From Cutibacterium sp. (lineage in GTDB: Bacteria > Actinomycetota > Actinomycetes > Propionibacteriales > Propionibacteriaceae), in contig NZ_JAUNEJ010000001.1 in assembly GCF_030525615.1 (NCBI RefSeq), positions 1 through 64,000 of the forward strand: a stretch of 64,000 nucleotides of DNA, read 5' to 3'. A model generated the notes under the pieces. That model did no database searches. It was not told the origin of the DNA and saw only the letters and a program-made list of their open reading frames with translations. The position numbers and the translations under genes were made by a program. The number at the start of each line of letters is the position of its first letter. Position 1 is the first letter of the stretch. Below are positions 50,030 to 58,929 of this stretch, piece after piece.

Positions 50030-50068
50030 GGCTATTCACTTAGGTGTTCGGCGGGACTGGTGAGCGGT

Positions 50069-50087
50069 GTCGATCAGGTTGATCGAC
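50069..50087. promoter_or_regulatory. inverted repeat in the LacI/ABC intergenic region
   Basis: Perfect 8-bp inverted repeat GTCGATCA-GGT-TGATCGAC, 40 bases upstream of the LacI-gene start. It could be a second regulator site (autoregulation) or a small hairpin. Confidence 0.4.
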
Positions 50088-50150
50088 GATCAGCGCTCAT
50101 TATTGCAAAAGCCACAGGTCAATGGATCGCGAGGATGTCTCGTGTCTGGT

Positions 50151-50164
50151 TGTTTGCGCTAACA
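50151..50164. promoter_or_regulatory. probable LacI-family operator
   Basis: TGTTTGCGCTAACA is a 14-bp palindrome with one mismatched pair and has the central CG typical of LacI/GalR operators. It sits about 95 bases before the start of the sugar-binding-protein gene, between it and the divergent regulator gene. The binding protein is inferred to be the adjacent LacI regulator. No second identical site was found by eye elsewhere in the locus. Confidence 0.6.
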
Positions 50165-50257
50165 TCTTCTGATACAGTCATGCTGACTCCACAGCAGGAG
50201 TCGATGTCCATACATTGGGCCACGCGTCTGTGAGCCTAGAGACCAATGGGGGTCCTC

Positions 50258-51622
50258 ATGATAGATTCACCTTCGATTTCGCGGCGCCGTGCTCTCGGTC
50301 TAGGGGTCATGCTGACTGCAGGCCTTGGGCTGTCCGCATGTGGGAAAAGCTCGGGGGGGGGTGATCCTGCTCCAGCGAAAGCGTCCAAACTCGACTTGAA
50401 TAAATTGTCCGGTGAGATCAGCTTTCAGACTCAGGGGTTAAAAGGAACCTTTGACGACTTTTTCAATGAACTCATTAAGAATTTCGAGAAAAAACACTCC
50501 GGCTGCACGATTAAGTGGACCGACTTGCCAGGCACTGACGACTTTGACACGACGATGGTGACGCAGGCTTCAAATGGAACCATGGCTGACGTCGTCAACG
50601 TGCCTTCGTCAACAATCATGGCCTTGTCGAAAGCGGACTACTTGCTCGATATTGAGACATCAGTTCCTGGTATCGGGGACAAATTCGTTCCTGGAGTCTG
50701 GGACAAACTTAGCCTCGGAAAGAACGGCGAGAAGACTGCGCTGCCCTGGTACTTCGGCCCATTTGTTGTGACGTATAACAAGGACATCTTCAAGGCTGCT
50801 GGTCTCGATCCTGAGACCCCGCCGAAGACGATGAGTGAGTACCTCGATTTTGCCAAGAAGATCACCGCTGCGGGCAAACAAGCCGTCTATGGCAACACAT
50901 CGTGGTATATGCTTGCGGAATGGCGTGGTCTCGGCGTGAAAGTCATGAACGATGACTTCACGGAGTTCACTTTCGCTTCAGATCCCAATGCGTTGCTCTG
51001 GCTGACGACGATGGCCGAGATGTATGCCAAGGGTGGAATTCCGAAGGATTCCGTTACTGGAGATCTCGATCAGTCCAAGGTCTACGGTGAAGGAACCTTG
51101 GGCTTCGGTACTCCGAACGCGTCCTTCCTTCGTAATATTCAAAAGAATGCTCCTCAGGCATATGCCCGTACCGGAGTCGGCCCGGAGCCTCTCAACGACG
51201 GTATTAAGCCGCTGTTCTCGGGGCAATACATCGCAGTATCCAAGAAGTCAAAGAACGCTCCGCTCGCAGCCGCTTTCGCAGAGTACATTACCGATGATGA
51301 GCAAGGTAAAGCGTGGGCTCAGTACGGCATCGACACGAATACGGCGGCAGTGTTCCCGGTGACGACGAAGGCCTTGAATGAATTGGCATCCAGTGCAGGT
51401 GACGCAAAAGGAAAGGATGCTTTCGCTCAAGCTCGGGTTATTTGCGCTAAGGAAGCAGTTAATGCCGAAGCCTATATGCCTGATTTCTACGTTACGCATG
51501 GTGTTAGCGCCGCGTTGACAGACAATGTGAATCTTGCCATTACCGGTGATGTCAAACCACAGGATGCCCTGAATGCTGCCCAGGACAAGATGAACAAGAT
51601 GGTTGCGAAGCTGACTCGGTGA
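50258..51622 (+). CDS. sugar ABC transporter substrate-binding lipoprotein
   Basis: Family 1 solute-binding protein of about 454 residues, extracytoplasmic. The start at 50258 (MIDSPSIS) has a GGGGG site; an ATG at 50246 is in frame upstream. The signal combines a twin-arginine motif (SRRRALGLG, residues 8-16) with a lipobox ending at Cys28 (LSAC), so export may use Tat. A run of nine G at 50353-50361 encodes the Ser-Gly-Gly-Gly linker just after the lipid-anchored Cys, so slippage would abolish the protein. First gene of the glycan-import operon; the ligand is inferred to be a fucosylated oligosaccharide. Confidence 0.88.
   Translation: MIDSPSISRRRALGLGVMLTAGLGLSACGKSSGGGDPAPAKASKLDLNKLSGEISFQTQGLKGTFDDFFNELIKNFEKKHSGCTIKWTDLPGTDDFDTTMVTQASNGTMADVVNVPSSTIMALSKADYLLDIETSVPGIGDKFVPGVWDKLSLGKNGEKTALPWYFGPFVVTYNKDIFKAAGLDPETPPKTMSEYLDFAKKITAAGKQAVYGNTSWYMLAEWRGLGVKVMNDDFTEFTFASDPNALLWLTTMAEMYAKGGIPKDSVTGDLDQSKVYGEGTLGFGTPNASFLRNIQKNAPQAYARTGVGPEPLNDGIKPLFSGQYIAVSKKSKNAPLAAAFAEYITDDEQGKAWAQYGIDTNTAAVFPVTTKALNELASSAGDAKGKDAFAQARVICAKEAVNAEAYMPDFYVTHGVSAALTDNVNLAITGDVKPQDALNAAQDKMNKMVAKLTR
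50353..50361 (+). repeat. G9 homopolymer in the sugar-binding-protein gene
   Basis: Nine consecutive G within codons 32-35 of the binding protein. The present length keeps the frame open; a gain or loss of one base would frameshift the protein shortly after its signal peptide. Confidence 0.9.
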
Positions 51623-51629
51623 TGTTTCC

Positions 51630-51663
51630 GGTGGCAGAGGGACACAATTGCCCCTCTGCCACC
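51630..51663 (+). terminator. intercistronic hairpin (attenuator-like)
   Basis: Perfect 12-bp stem (51630-51641 with 51652-51663, arm GGTGGCAGAGGG) with a 10-base loop, 8 bases after the binding-protein stop and without a T tract. Such hairpins commonly raise binding-protein mRNA relative to the downstream permeases by partial termination or 3'-end protection. Confidence 0.75.
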
Positions 51664-51706
51664 AAACCGGGAAATTACCCCTAACTTATATACGAAAAGG
51701 TTCTTC

Positions 51707-52663
51707 ATGTCTCATCGTCGAGATGTACGGCGTTCAGGTGGTCATCGCCATCAGCATGCACAAGTTGTCAATGGAGCGGCACGATTCCGAAAACCATGGG
51801 TCCCCTATCTATGGGTCGGGATTCCGCTATTGTTCGTTATCTATTTCTATGTGTACCCGTTCCTTAATACGCTTAGGCTTTCCTTTACTGATACAACTCC
51901 GTTAGGTGAGGGGGGAAACTGGGTCGGAATCGACAACTATGCAACCATTTTTGGAGACAGTGTCTTTTGGAACGCTGTACTGAATTCGATCGTTTACGCG
52001 ATCATCGTCGTCCCATTCATGACGATGCTGCCCCTGCTTCTCGGTGTGCTTGTCAAAGAGCATTGCCCTGGTATCGGCATTTTCCGCACCCTCTTTTATC
52101 TGCCGGCTATCTCATCTCTAGTGGTCATTGCATTGGCATGGAGTGCGATCCTCAAAGATAATGGTTTGGTCAATAACTTTCTTGTTGGCTCGGGGCTGAT
52201 TGACTCTCCGGTACCGTTTCTTACCGGGCGATGGTGGTTAATTATTTCGTCGTGTCTTATCACTTTGTGGTCTGGAATTCCCTACTACATGTTGATGTAT
52301 CTGGCGGCGCTTGCCAATATTGACAAATCCCTTTACGAGGCGGCTGCTATCGATGGCGCGGGTGCCGTGAGGTCTTTCTTCACGGTCACAATTCCTGGCG
52401 TGAAAATCATCATGGGCCTTGTCTCGACCCTATCAACGATTGGCTGTCTCAAGATTTTTACCGAGGTTCAGCTGCTCTCAAACGGGACCGGTGGTGTCGG
52501 TGGTCGTTCGTCGACAATGACGATGTATATCCGTGATATTGGCCTAGACCCCTCGTACGGTTCTTTGGGTGAAGGATCAGCGTCCGCTGTCTTCCTTTTT
52601 GTTATGACTGTTGGTTTCATCGTTATCGGTCAAATCCTTGACCGCCGGTCAGGAGAAGAGTGA
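51707..52663 (+). CDS. sugar ABC transporter permease (MalF/UgpA type)
   Basis: Permease of about 318 residues with a charged His/Arg-rich N-terminus and six hydrophobic segments. The ATPase-contact loop is SLYEAAAIDGAGAVRSFF followed by TVTIPG, the EAA motif of the carbohydrate uptake-1 family. No ATPase gene is in this operon; such importers usually borrow a shared MsiK-type ATPase encoded elsewhere. Overlaps the next permease by four bases. Confidence 0.9.
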   Translation: MSHRRDVRRSGGHRHQHAQVVNGAARFRKPWVPYLWVGIPLLFVIYFYVYPFLNTLRLSFTDTTPLGEGGNWVGIDNYATIFGDSVFWNAVLNSIVYAIIVVPFMTMLPLLLGVLVKEHCPGIGIFRTLFYLPAISSLVVIALAWSAILKDNGLVNNFLVGSGLIDSPVPFLTGRWWLIISSCLITLWSGIPYYMLMYLAALANIDKSLYEAAAIDGAGAVRSFFTVTIPGVKIIMGLVSTLSTIGCLKIFTEVQLLSNGTGGVGGRSSTMTMYIRDIGLDPSYGSLGEGSASAVFLFVMTVGFIVIGQILDRRSGEE

Positions 52664-53550
52664 TACCTGTGACTACAACCACTAATTCCCTCACGACCTC
52701 GACGTTACGTACGCGTAGTAAGTCGAAATATCACGGCTGGGGACTTGCCCGGCACTACATCGCTCTCGTCGTTGTCCTTGTCGTTCTGGTAGGTCCGGTT
52801 TTCATTCCTCTGTTGGGCGCATTCAAGAGTCCAGGAGAGCCGGTTTATGGGAAAGGAGCGACCGCGTTCCCTCAACATTGGTCCCTCAACGCCTTCGGTG
52901 AGCTGCTCCGGACCACGGATATTTTGAGATATATTGGTAACTCATTCGCGGTGTGTGGACTCAATATCGTGTCAGCCTTGGTTTTTTCCTCTGTCGGTGG
53001 ATACATGCTGTCTCGTAAAGGATGGCCGGGGCGAGGCGTGGTGACGGCCATTGCCTTGTCTGCTCTGATCTTCCCCTTTGAGTCAATTATGCTGTCGCTG
53101 TATTCACAGGTTCGATCTCTCGGTTTTTACGACACGATTGTCGGTATTTGGTTGCCCGGCGCGATTGGGCCGTTCCACTTGCTCCTTATGAGGGCAGCAT
53201 TCCTTGGAATCCCGGATGAGATTGAGGACGCTGCTTATATCGATGGTGCAGGCGAAGTGCGAAGGTTCTTCACTATCTTTTTGCCACAAGTCAAGGGGTC
53301 GCTTGTTGTCGTCGGACTGACAGCGTTCATTTTCGCATGGCAAGACTATCTGTGGCCGCTACTGATTACGCAGTCGTCCTCTAACTACACGATGATGATC
53401 GGAATTGCGCAGCTGCAGTCCTCGTTCGGAACTGATTATCGAATTGTGCTTGCTGGTGCCATTACCGCTGTGATCCCGATTTTCCTGGTGTTCTTTGCCT
53501 CTCAGCGATATTTCTTCCGTGGTATTGAAGAAGGCGGACTGAAGTTTTGA
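52660..53550 (+). CDS. sugar ABC transporter permease (MalG/UgpE type)
   Basis: Second permease, about 296 residues. EAA loop EIEDAAYIDGAGEVRRFF followed by IFLPQVKGSL; the C-terminal FRGIEEGGLKF is typical of MalG-type proteins. Starts with GTG 52660 behind AGGAG; GTG 52669 is an alternative. Followed after 85 bases by the alpha-L-fucosidase gene on the same strand, which points to a fucosylated substrate. Confidence 0.9.
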   Translation: MIPVTTTTNSLTTSTLRTRSKSKYHGWGLARHYIALVVVLVVLVGPVFIPLLGAFKSPGEPVYGKGATAFPQHWSLNAFGELLRTTDILRYIGNSFAVCGLNIVSALVFSSVGGYMLSRKGWPGRGVVTAIALSALIFPFESIMLSLYSQVRSLGFYDTIVGIWLPGAIGPFHLLLMRAAFLGIPDEIEDAAYIDGAGEVRRFFTIFLPQVKGSLVVVGLTAFIFAWQDYLWPLLITQSSSNYTMMIGIAQLQSSFGTDYRIVLAGAITAVIPIFLVFFASQRYFFRGIEEGGLKF

Positions 53551-53635
53551 GGAATACCGATATCACATGTCCATACGTCGTGATTGTGAATCGTGGGATT
53601 CTAAGTCAGTGTTTGCATAGTTAAGGAAGTGAAAT

Positions 53636-55006
53636 ATGACCGACAATGTAGATCTTGACCCCGCCGGGCTGGAGGCTGCCGGAGCTCTCGGCGGGTCGGA
53701 GGACCTTGGGTACCAGTGGCCGACTGATCCTCTAGTCGTCAAGAATCTTAAGCATTGGCAGGATCTTACCTTTGGTGTCATTATTCACTGGGGTATTTAT
53801 TCGGCGATTGGCCAAGGAGGATCGTGGTCGCTGCATCGGGACAATCTGGGCTGGTTCACCGACAAGTCGAGCCAGTTTCCAGGTGACCCAAACGACGATG
53901 CCGGTTATCAGGACTGGTACTACGACCAAGCTAAAACGTTTCGCGGTGAGGATTTTAATGCATCTGAATGGGCTGAAGCCTGTGCCAGAGCTGGGATGAA
54001 ATACTGCATCTTTACGACGAAGCATCATGACGGGTTCTGTATGTACGACTCCGACTATACTAATTTCAAGGCTACGTCTGAGTCTTCTGGTCTGCGTCGG
54101 GACATTCTGAGGGAAGTTGTAGACGCCTTCCGAGGTGCTGGATTGGAAACTGGCGCGTATTTCTCCAAGGCTGATTGGTCACATCCCTGTTACTGGGACC
54201 GATCTAAGCGGATTCATGATCGGTTTCACAATTACGATATTGAAAGTCAGCCGAAGCGCTGGCAGCGCTTCGTCGAGTTCACCATGGATCAGATCACTGA
54301 GATTCTCTCTCATTACGGTCCGATGAATGTGTTGTGGCTTGATGCTGGTTGGGTCCGTGCTCCTGAGGAACCCATTGGTATCGATGATATTGCAGCGCGA
54401 GCGCGTGAGTTGCAGCCCGGCATCATTGTCGTTGATCGGGCTGTGCATGGCCCACATGAGAACTATCGAACCCCGGAACAAGAGGTTCCAGAGGGCGTCC
54501 TTGACTATCCGTGGGAAGCGTGCCTGACGCTGACCAAGGAATGGTGCTCGCTGTCACCCGACGACCCAGTCAAGCCGACCAGCTCGATCATTGCGAACCT
54601 GATTAAAATTGTCTCAAGAGGCGGCAATTACCTGCTCGGTATCGGCCCTGATGCCACGGGCCATATGCCTGGCTCCGTGCGTCGAGGCCTCCGAGAGATT
54701 GGCGAGTGGATGGACGTTTGCGGAACAGGGATCATGGCTGCCCGGCCTGCGGATCCTGATATTACGGCTCATGGTGACAACCTTGAGTGGTACCTCACGA
54801 GTAAAGACTCGCATTTGTTCGCGTGGGGCGTTGCTAATGAGAATAATGTCAGTCCGGATCGTCTCATTGTCGATGGTGAGTATGCCTTGGCCCGTGTGCT
54901 TGGCGGGTCTGATCTCGAAACCCGGGTCAGTGGAGGACGCACTGTCATCGACATTTCCTCATCTCCTACGCAGTACGCGGTCGGACTAGAACTCATCGAG
55001 CGTTGA
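53636..55006 (+). CDS. alpha-L-fucosidase (GH29)
   Basis: Retaining alpha-L-fucosidase of about 456 residues, releasing L-fucose from oligosaccharides. Family blocks: VIIHWGIYS, KYCIFTTKHHDGFCMYDSDY, the nucleophile Asp in VLWLDAGWV and the SSIIANLIKIVSRGGNYLLG stretch. There is no signal peptide, so it works in the cytoplasm on imported sugars, matching the ABC importer just upstream. The acid/base residue cannot be placed with confidence. Linkage preference is unknown. Confidence 0.9.
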   Translation: MTDNVDLDPAGLEAAGALGGSEDLGYQWPTDPLVVKNLKHWQDLTFGVIIHWGIYSAIGQGGSWSLHRDNLGWFTDKSSQFPGDPNDDAGYQDWYYDQAKTFRGEDFNASEWAEACARAGMKYCIFTTKHHDGFCMYDSDYTNFKATSESSGLRRDILREVVDAFRGAGLETGAYFSKADWSHPCYWDRSKRIHDRFHNYDIESQPKRWQRFVEFTMDQITEILSHYGPMNVLWLDAGWVRAPEEPIGIDDIAARARELQPGIIVVDRAVHGPHENYRTPEQEVPEGVLDYPWEACLTLTKEWCSLSPDDPVKPTSSIIANLIKIVSRGGNYLLGIGPDATGHMPGSVRRGLREIGEWMDVCGTGIMAARPADPDITAHGDNLEWYLTSKDSHLFAWGVANENNVSPDRLIVDGEYALARVLGGSDLETRVSGGRTVIDISSSPTQYAVGLELIER

Positions 55007-55019
55007 ATGGTGGTGTCTT

Positions 55020-55402
55020 GTGGCTGGCGATTCTGACATCGGTGTCATGGCCCGTTCACTCTGCCCCGGACTCGACGTCATGATCCTTGATCCGACTACT
55101 GCTGAGTTGCCGTGTGGGAGATATCAAACGACGAGTGAGGTCCGCATGGGTGCTCCTGAATACTGCCCTAACCTCAGCCTCAGTGCGCTCGTGTCCATGT
55201 TATGTGCAAGGCGGTGGTGGCGATTCTAGGGCGAACTTTTCCCGAACAGTTCATGTCGGATTTCTCGATCGCGGTTTTGTTAGCTGACTACGCCGCTCCG
55301 TCGGCACCATACGTTGGTGAAGCGTTACTGAAGTACGCAGATGCTCATGCTGCGTGCTTTATGGGGTGCCATGGGGCGGTTCGCTTGAGGGTCGATGTGT
55401 GA
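55020..55402 (+). pseudogene. decayed class II (fuculose-phosphate type) aldolase
   Basis: Two frames together resemble a class II aldolase. From 55020, LCPGLDVMILDPTTAELPCG and QTTSEVRMG correspond to the RPDLVSVVDFSTG and PASELGLH parts of the intact aldolase at 58.9 kb; after a frameshift near 55190 the translation RVHVMCKAVVAILGRTFPEQ then LLADYAAP and CFMGCHGAV follows its VHTHS, VADYA and SNHG segments. Zinc-ligand histidines are partly lost (VHVMC for VHTHS). The assignment rests on weak, order-preserving similarity. Confidence 0.5.
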
Positions 55403-55542
55403 ACAGCTTGCATGGCCATGGAGCGCCTGTCTGATTGCCTAGCTTCTAGAGGCATGGGATGGGTTAGAAGTATTTGCTGATGATGAGATCGCAAGACCGA
55501 TATAAGAATTGCGATGAGCCTACAAAGATAAGAGAAACAACG

Positions 55543-58515
55543 ATGAAGAAGACAGCGATTAGCCTTCTCACAGCAAGCGTGCTGACTATCCTACCGGTCG
55601 CGGCATATGCCCAGCCGGATGGTCCTGCGTCATCTAGCGACGCGCTGATTAAAGAGCTTTCCACGGATATTCTGCCGTTGGCGAGCTGCGAGGATCGGTT
55701 TCAGCCTGTGCAATTTGATCCCAGCGTTCACGAGTATTGTGCGTACGCTTATTATCACACCGATACTGTTTCGGTACGCGCAGTTGGCGTCCCCGGGGCC
55801 GTTATCGAAATGAACGGGAAAGGTGCGGACGCTAATGGTCGTGGCCCAGATATCAACGTGAGTAATGGTGCAGACATTAGTGTTTCAGCTAGTTTGAATG
55901 GCGTATCTGACGAATATCGCATTACGGTTAAAAAGTTGCAAACGGATTACCGTGGCAACGAAAAGATTTCCGCAGATGTGGACGTAAATGGGTTGAAGAG
56001 CGCCGATGAAGGCGCGCTTGTGGATGGAAATCTCACAACTGGCGTCACCCTCAAAGATATTAAACGTGCCCCGCGTAAAATGTGGATCACCGATAACCCA
56101 AGCCAGGCAACCACCGGGTTTGTCTTGACGCTCGATCAGCCACGGTGGGTTCACCGTGTGAACGCATGGGCAAGCATCGACCAATGGGCCGGGCAATTAG
56201 CAGCAGGACAGCCAAAGCATTGGTGGGAAGCTGACGCGCTGAACATTGCTGTGCGAGCTAGTGATGATGAGCCGTTTACTGTCATTGCTAAACATGCAAC
56301 CATGCGCCAAGACGCCGGCGGTTTACTGTACTGGGATTTTGGCGAATACAAAAAAGTCAAAGAAATACATATCTGGTTTAATAACCAGAAAGACGGCGCA
56401 GAATTTGGACCCATGCAAGGATCTCAATACACATTTAATGAGCTGGAAGTGTGGGGGTTGCCTTCCGGGCAGCGGCCAAAAGATGAAACAGAAACTGCGG
56501 ATTTTGAATCCCGTTACACCGACTTTGATCCTGCGAGCGTTGCAGAGACCTGGGGTGTCAACCGTGCGCAGGCCCTAGCAATGCAATACGGAATCTTACT
56601 TCCAGCATGGATGCCCTCAGATGGGTATGGCCGCGGCACCGTAAATGGCGAAGAGATTAATAAGGCTGGCGGGCTTTTTCCGGCGTTTTATGACAACACT
56701 AATCTCGGGCCAAATGAGTTTCTAGAACCATATATGAAAGGTGATTCGGTAGAGGATCAGGGAATATTTAACGCCACCCTGATGGATAACCTCGGGAAAG
56801 GCACTCCATGGGCGGTCGCGAAAGCCCCTATTGCAGGTAATAATATTACCAGTGCTGGAGAGCCGCATGATTTCCTTAGCACTGCCGCGAAAGATCATGC
56901 TGATTCGCTGGTCGATATTCAATATGGCGATGAAGGAAACTGGAGCAAAGAAGAGCAGGATAATTTCGAGAAATGGTTCGATTGGAGTAAACGAAACTAC
57001 CCAGGTGCTGTGGTTCATTCCAACCAGGCGTCTAATGAAGGATGGTATAACTATGATACGCTGAGCTCCTATGTAAAGCAAACTAAACCGGATTTGATTT
57101 CCTGGGACCGCTACTATTTCTCTACTGCGGGCAGTTGGGGGGTTAACTATCAGCCTGAGGATCCTGCTGATGTGATCCCTCATATTCTTAGTGCGCAAAA
57201 TCCGCCTGCGAAGATGGATATGGCAACTCAATTTCGTAACTATCGTCAGGTAGCTAGCGAGGGGCTAACAGGCGATGGCTCGCAGCCGATTATGTGGGGG
57301 CAATATCTCGATTATTCTTTTGATGCGAATGTTTCTGATTCGCAAAAGTCAGTAATCCCAATGGTCTCTTTGGCGGCAGGGGCAAAGTGGCTAGGGCTTT
57401 TTCGTATGGAGATGAACGGGTATGATTACTCCACTCTCTTTGATGCAGATGGTGCCCCGCGTCGCGAGTTTTATGAGTGGGCGAGGGTGCTAAAGGATGT
57501 GCGAGGTTACGGTAACTATCTTGCCGCATTGAATAATCAATTCCTAACGGTGAAACCGGGCCAGTATGACAAACGTGCTGGGACGGGAGTTGAAGAGGGA
57601 TATAAGTTGGCAGATTTTGGCTCTGAGGCGGAGCGTAAAGTCGCTGCAAAGTATGGCGTAGAAGATGTCAAGGCGAACAATCGCGGCGGCCTTAACAGTG
57701 GAAAGAGCGGCGATGTAGTGCTTGGCTATTTTGATGCCGTACCTGGCCTTACAGCGGCTAAGCGTGATCGAGTATTCGGGGAGTCTACTGATCCGGTACG
57801 TGCAGTTATGGTCGTTAATGGCCTCGTGGGCAGCACTGATACTTCGGAAACGAAAGCTATTTCTGGCGGGCAGTGGGTGGATAAGACTCTGAGTCCGCTT
57901 GCCCGGCGTACAGATAACGGTGGCTTTACTCAAACGTCTCAGGATATCAAGGTAACAGTGAAGCAGCCGTACGAGAACGCGCAGCTTATGCTGGTCGATC
58001 CGGAAACCTTCGAAGCCAAACCTCTGGATGTAGTTTATGGCGAAGATGGTGTTGGTGACGTGACGTTGACGAATGTCGGCGGCGGGCAAGCGCGTTTGCT
58101 GTATTGGGTTTCCGGGGTAGAAAAAGTAGTCAATCCGGAAGAAGGGTCGCCATCTGCCGTTACGCCAATCGAACCAGTATGGGACGATCAAACTGGCTCG
58201 TTCACAGTTCCCGCAGTTGAAGGCGTGACGTATGAGTATGATGGTGAGGAGGTTAGTGTTGGTGAGGTCGTGAAAAACCTTGCCGGGAAGACTGTAAATG
58301 TAACGGCAAAGCCCACATCGGATCTGTTTGTGTTAGCTCAAGGAGCGAAGGTGAGTTTTGTGCACACGTTCCCGCCGGCTAAACGGCATGATGCGCCTGG
58401 TAATGTCAATCAGAAGAATCGATCATATGCGGTAAAACCATCACGAAGTTGGCCAGTTGCCATGCCGAACACCGGCTCTGAAGCGTCTTTCGCAATTGAT
58501 GGTGTGGCTGGTTGA
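55543..58515 (+). CDS. secreted multidomain glycosidase-like protein with truncated sorting signal
   Basis: About 990 residues from ATG 55543. Order: signal peptide (MKKTAISLLTASVLTILPVA, cleavage near AYAQ); a cadherin-like beta-sandwich (about residues 60-140, FDPSVHEYCAYAY); a discoidin/carbohydrate-binding-like region (about 150-310); a probable TIM barrel (about 330-680) with MQYGILLPAWMP, VDIQYGDEGNW, DLISWDRYYF and GLFRMEMNGYDY; C-terminal beta domains. I cannot assign a glycoside hydrolase family. It ends with MPNTGSEASFAIDGVAG: an LPxTG-like motif whose hydrophobic tail is cut by a TGA (58513), with VGRVGVGSRSS beyond it, so wall anchoring is probably lost. A/T-richer than the core genome. 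Context suggests action on fucosylated host glycans. Confidence 0.6.
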   Translation: MKKTAISLLTASVLTILPVAAYAQPDGPASSSDALIKELSTDILPLASCEDRFQPVQFDPSVHEYCAYAYYHTDTVSVRAVGVPGAVIEMNGKGADANGRGPDINVSNGADISVSASLNGVSDEYRITVKKLQTDYRGNEKISADVDVNGLKSADEGALVDGNLTTGVTLKDIKRAPRKMWITDNPSQATTGFVLTLDQPRWVHRVNAWASIDQWAGQLAAGQPKHWWEADALNIAVRASDDEPFTVIAKHATMRQDAGGLLYWDFGEYKKVKEIHIWFNNQKDGAEFGPMQGSQYTFNELEVWGLPSGQRPKDETETADFESRYTDFDPASVAETWGVNRAQALAMQYGILLPAWMPSDGYGRGTVNGEEINKAGGLFPAFYDNTNLGPNEFLEPYMKGDSVEDQGIFNATLMDNLGKGTPWAVAKAPIAGNNITSAGEPHDFLSTAAKDHADSLVDIQYGDEGNWSKEEQDNFEKWFDWSKRNYPGAVVHSNQASNEGWYNYDTLSSYVKQTKPDLISWDRYYFSTAGSWGVNYQPEDPADVIPHILSAQNPPAKMDMATQFRNYRQVASEGLTGDGSQPIMWGQYLDYSFDANVSDSQKSVIPMVSLAAGAKWLGLFRMEMNGYDYSTLFDADGAPRREFYEWARVLKDVRGYGNYLAALNNQFLTVKPGQYDKRAGTGVEEGYKLADFGSEAERKVAAKYGVEDVKANNRGGLNSGKSGDVVLGYFDAVPGLTAAKRDRVFGESTDPVRAVMVVNGLVGSTDTSETKAISGGQWVDKTLSPLARRTDNGGFTQTSQDIKVTVKQPYENAQLMLVDPETFEAKPLDVVYGEDGVGDVTLTNVGGGQARLLYWVSGVEKVVNPEEGSPSAVTPIEPVWDDQTGSFTVPAVEGVTYEYDGEEVSVGEVVKNLAGKTVNVTAKPTSDLFVLAQGAKVSFVHTFPPAKRHDAPGNVNQKNRSYAVKPSRSWPVAMPNTGSEASFAIDGVAG

Positions 58516-58929
58516 GTTGGCCGTGTTGGGGTAGGGTCGAGGTCTTCCGCTGATGGAAGCTGTCATACCTGGCTGTTCATGTGGAAGGCTTCGACGCTAT
58601 CTTGACTTTGGCAATGGTGTGTTGTTTTTGCCGCATGAGAAGCATTTCCCCCATCACACAAGGCGCATTCCTGTCGCTGGAGTGCATATGCTCCATGCGG
58701 GGACTGGCTTATTGAGGTCTGGCGTGTTAAGCATAGTCGTGGTCACATGAGCGGTTTTGGTTTATATATTTATGCCAAAGGCTACGCGATGTTAGTTTAT
58801 AATAGTTTTGCAATCGGATGCATGGAATGTTAAGTGTGATGTTTAGGAAGATTTACGAGCATTGACATGGGATCGTTTTCATGCAAGACTATTGATAGCT
58901 GTAGAGGAAGCGATTGCAAAGGGGATGTT
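58516..58929. other. intergenic region; vestige of sorting-signal tail and possible fucA promoter
   Basis: The first 35 bases look like the former C-terminal tail of the preceding surface protein. The rest is A/T-rich without a credible gene. A perfect TATAAT lies at 58798-58803, about 130 bases before the fucA start, but no good -35 is seen at the right distance, so a promoter is only suggested. Confidence 0.35.

Noticed and set aside
58553..58750. 65-codon open frame after the secreted glycosidase-like gene
   Set aside because: No ribosome-binding site or recognisable domain; lies in A/T-rich degraded sequence.
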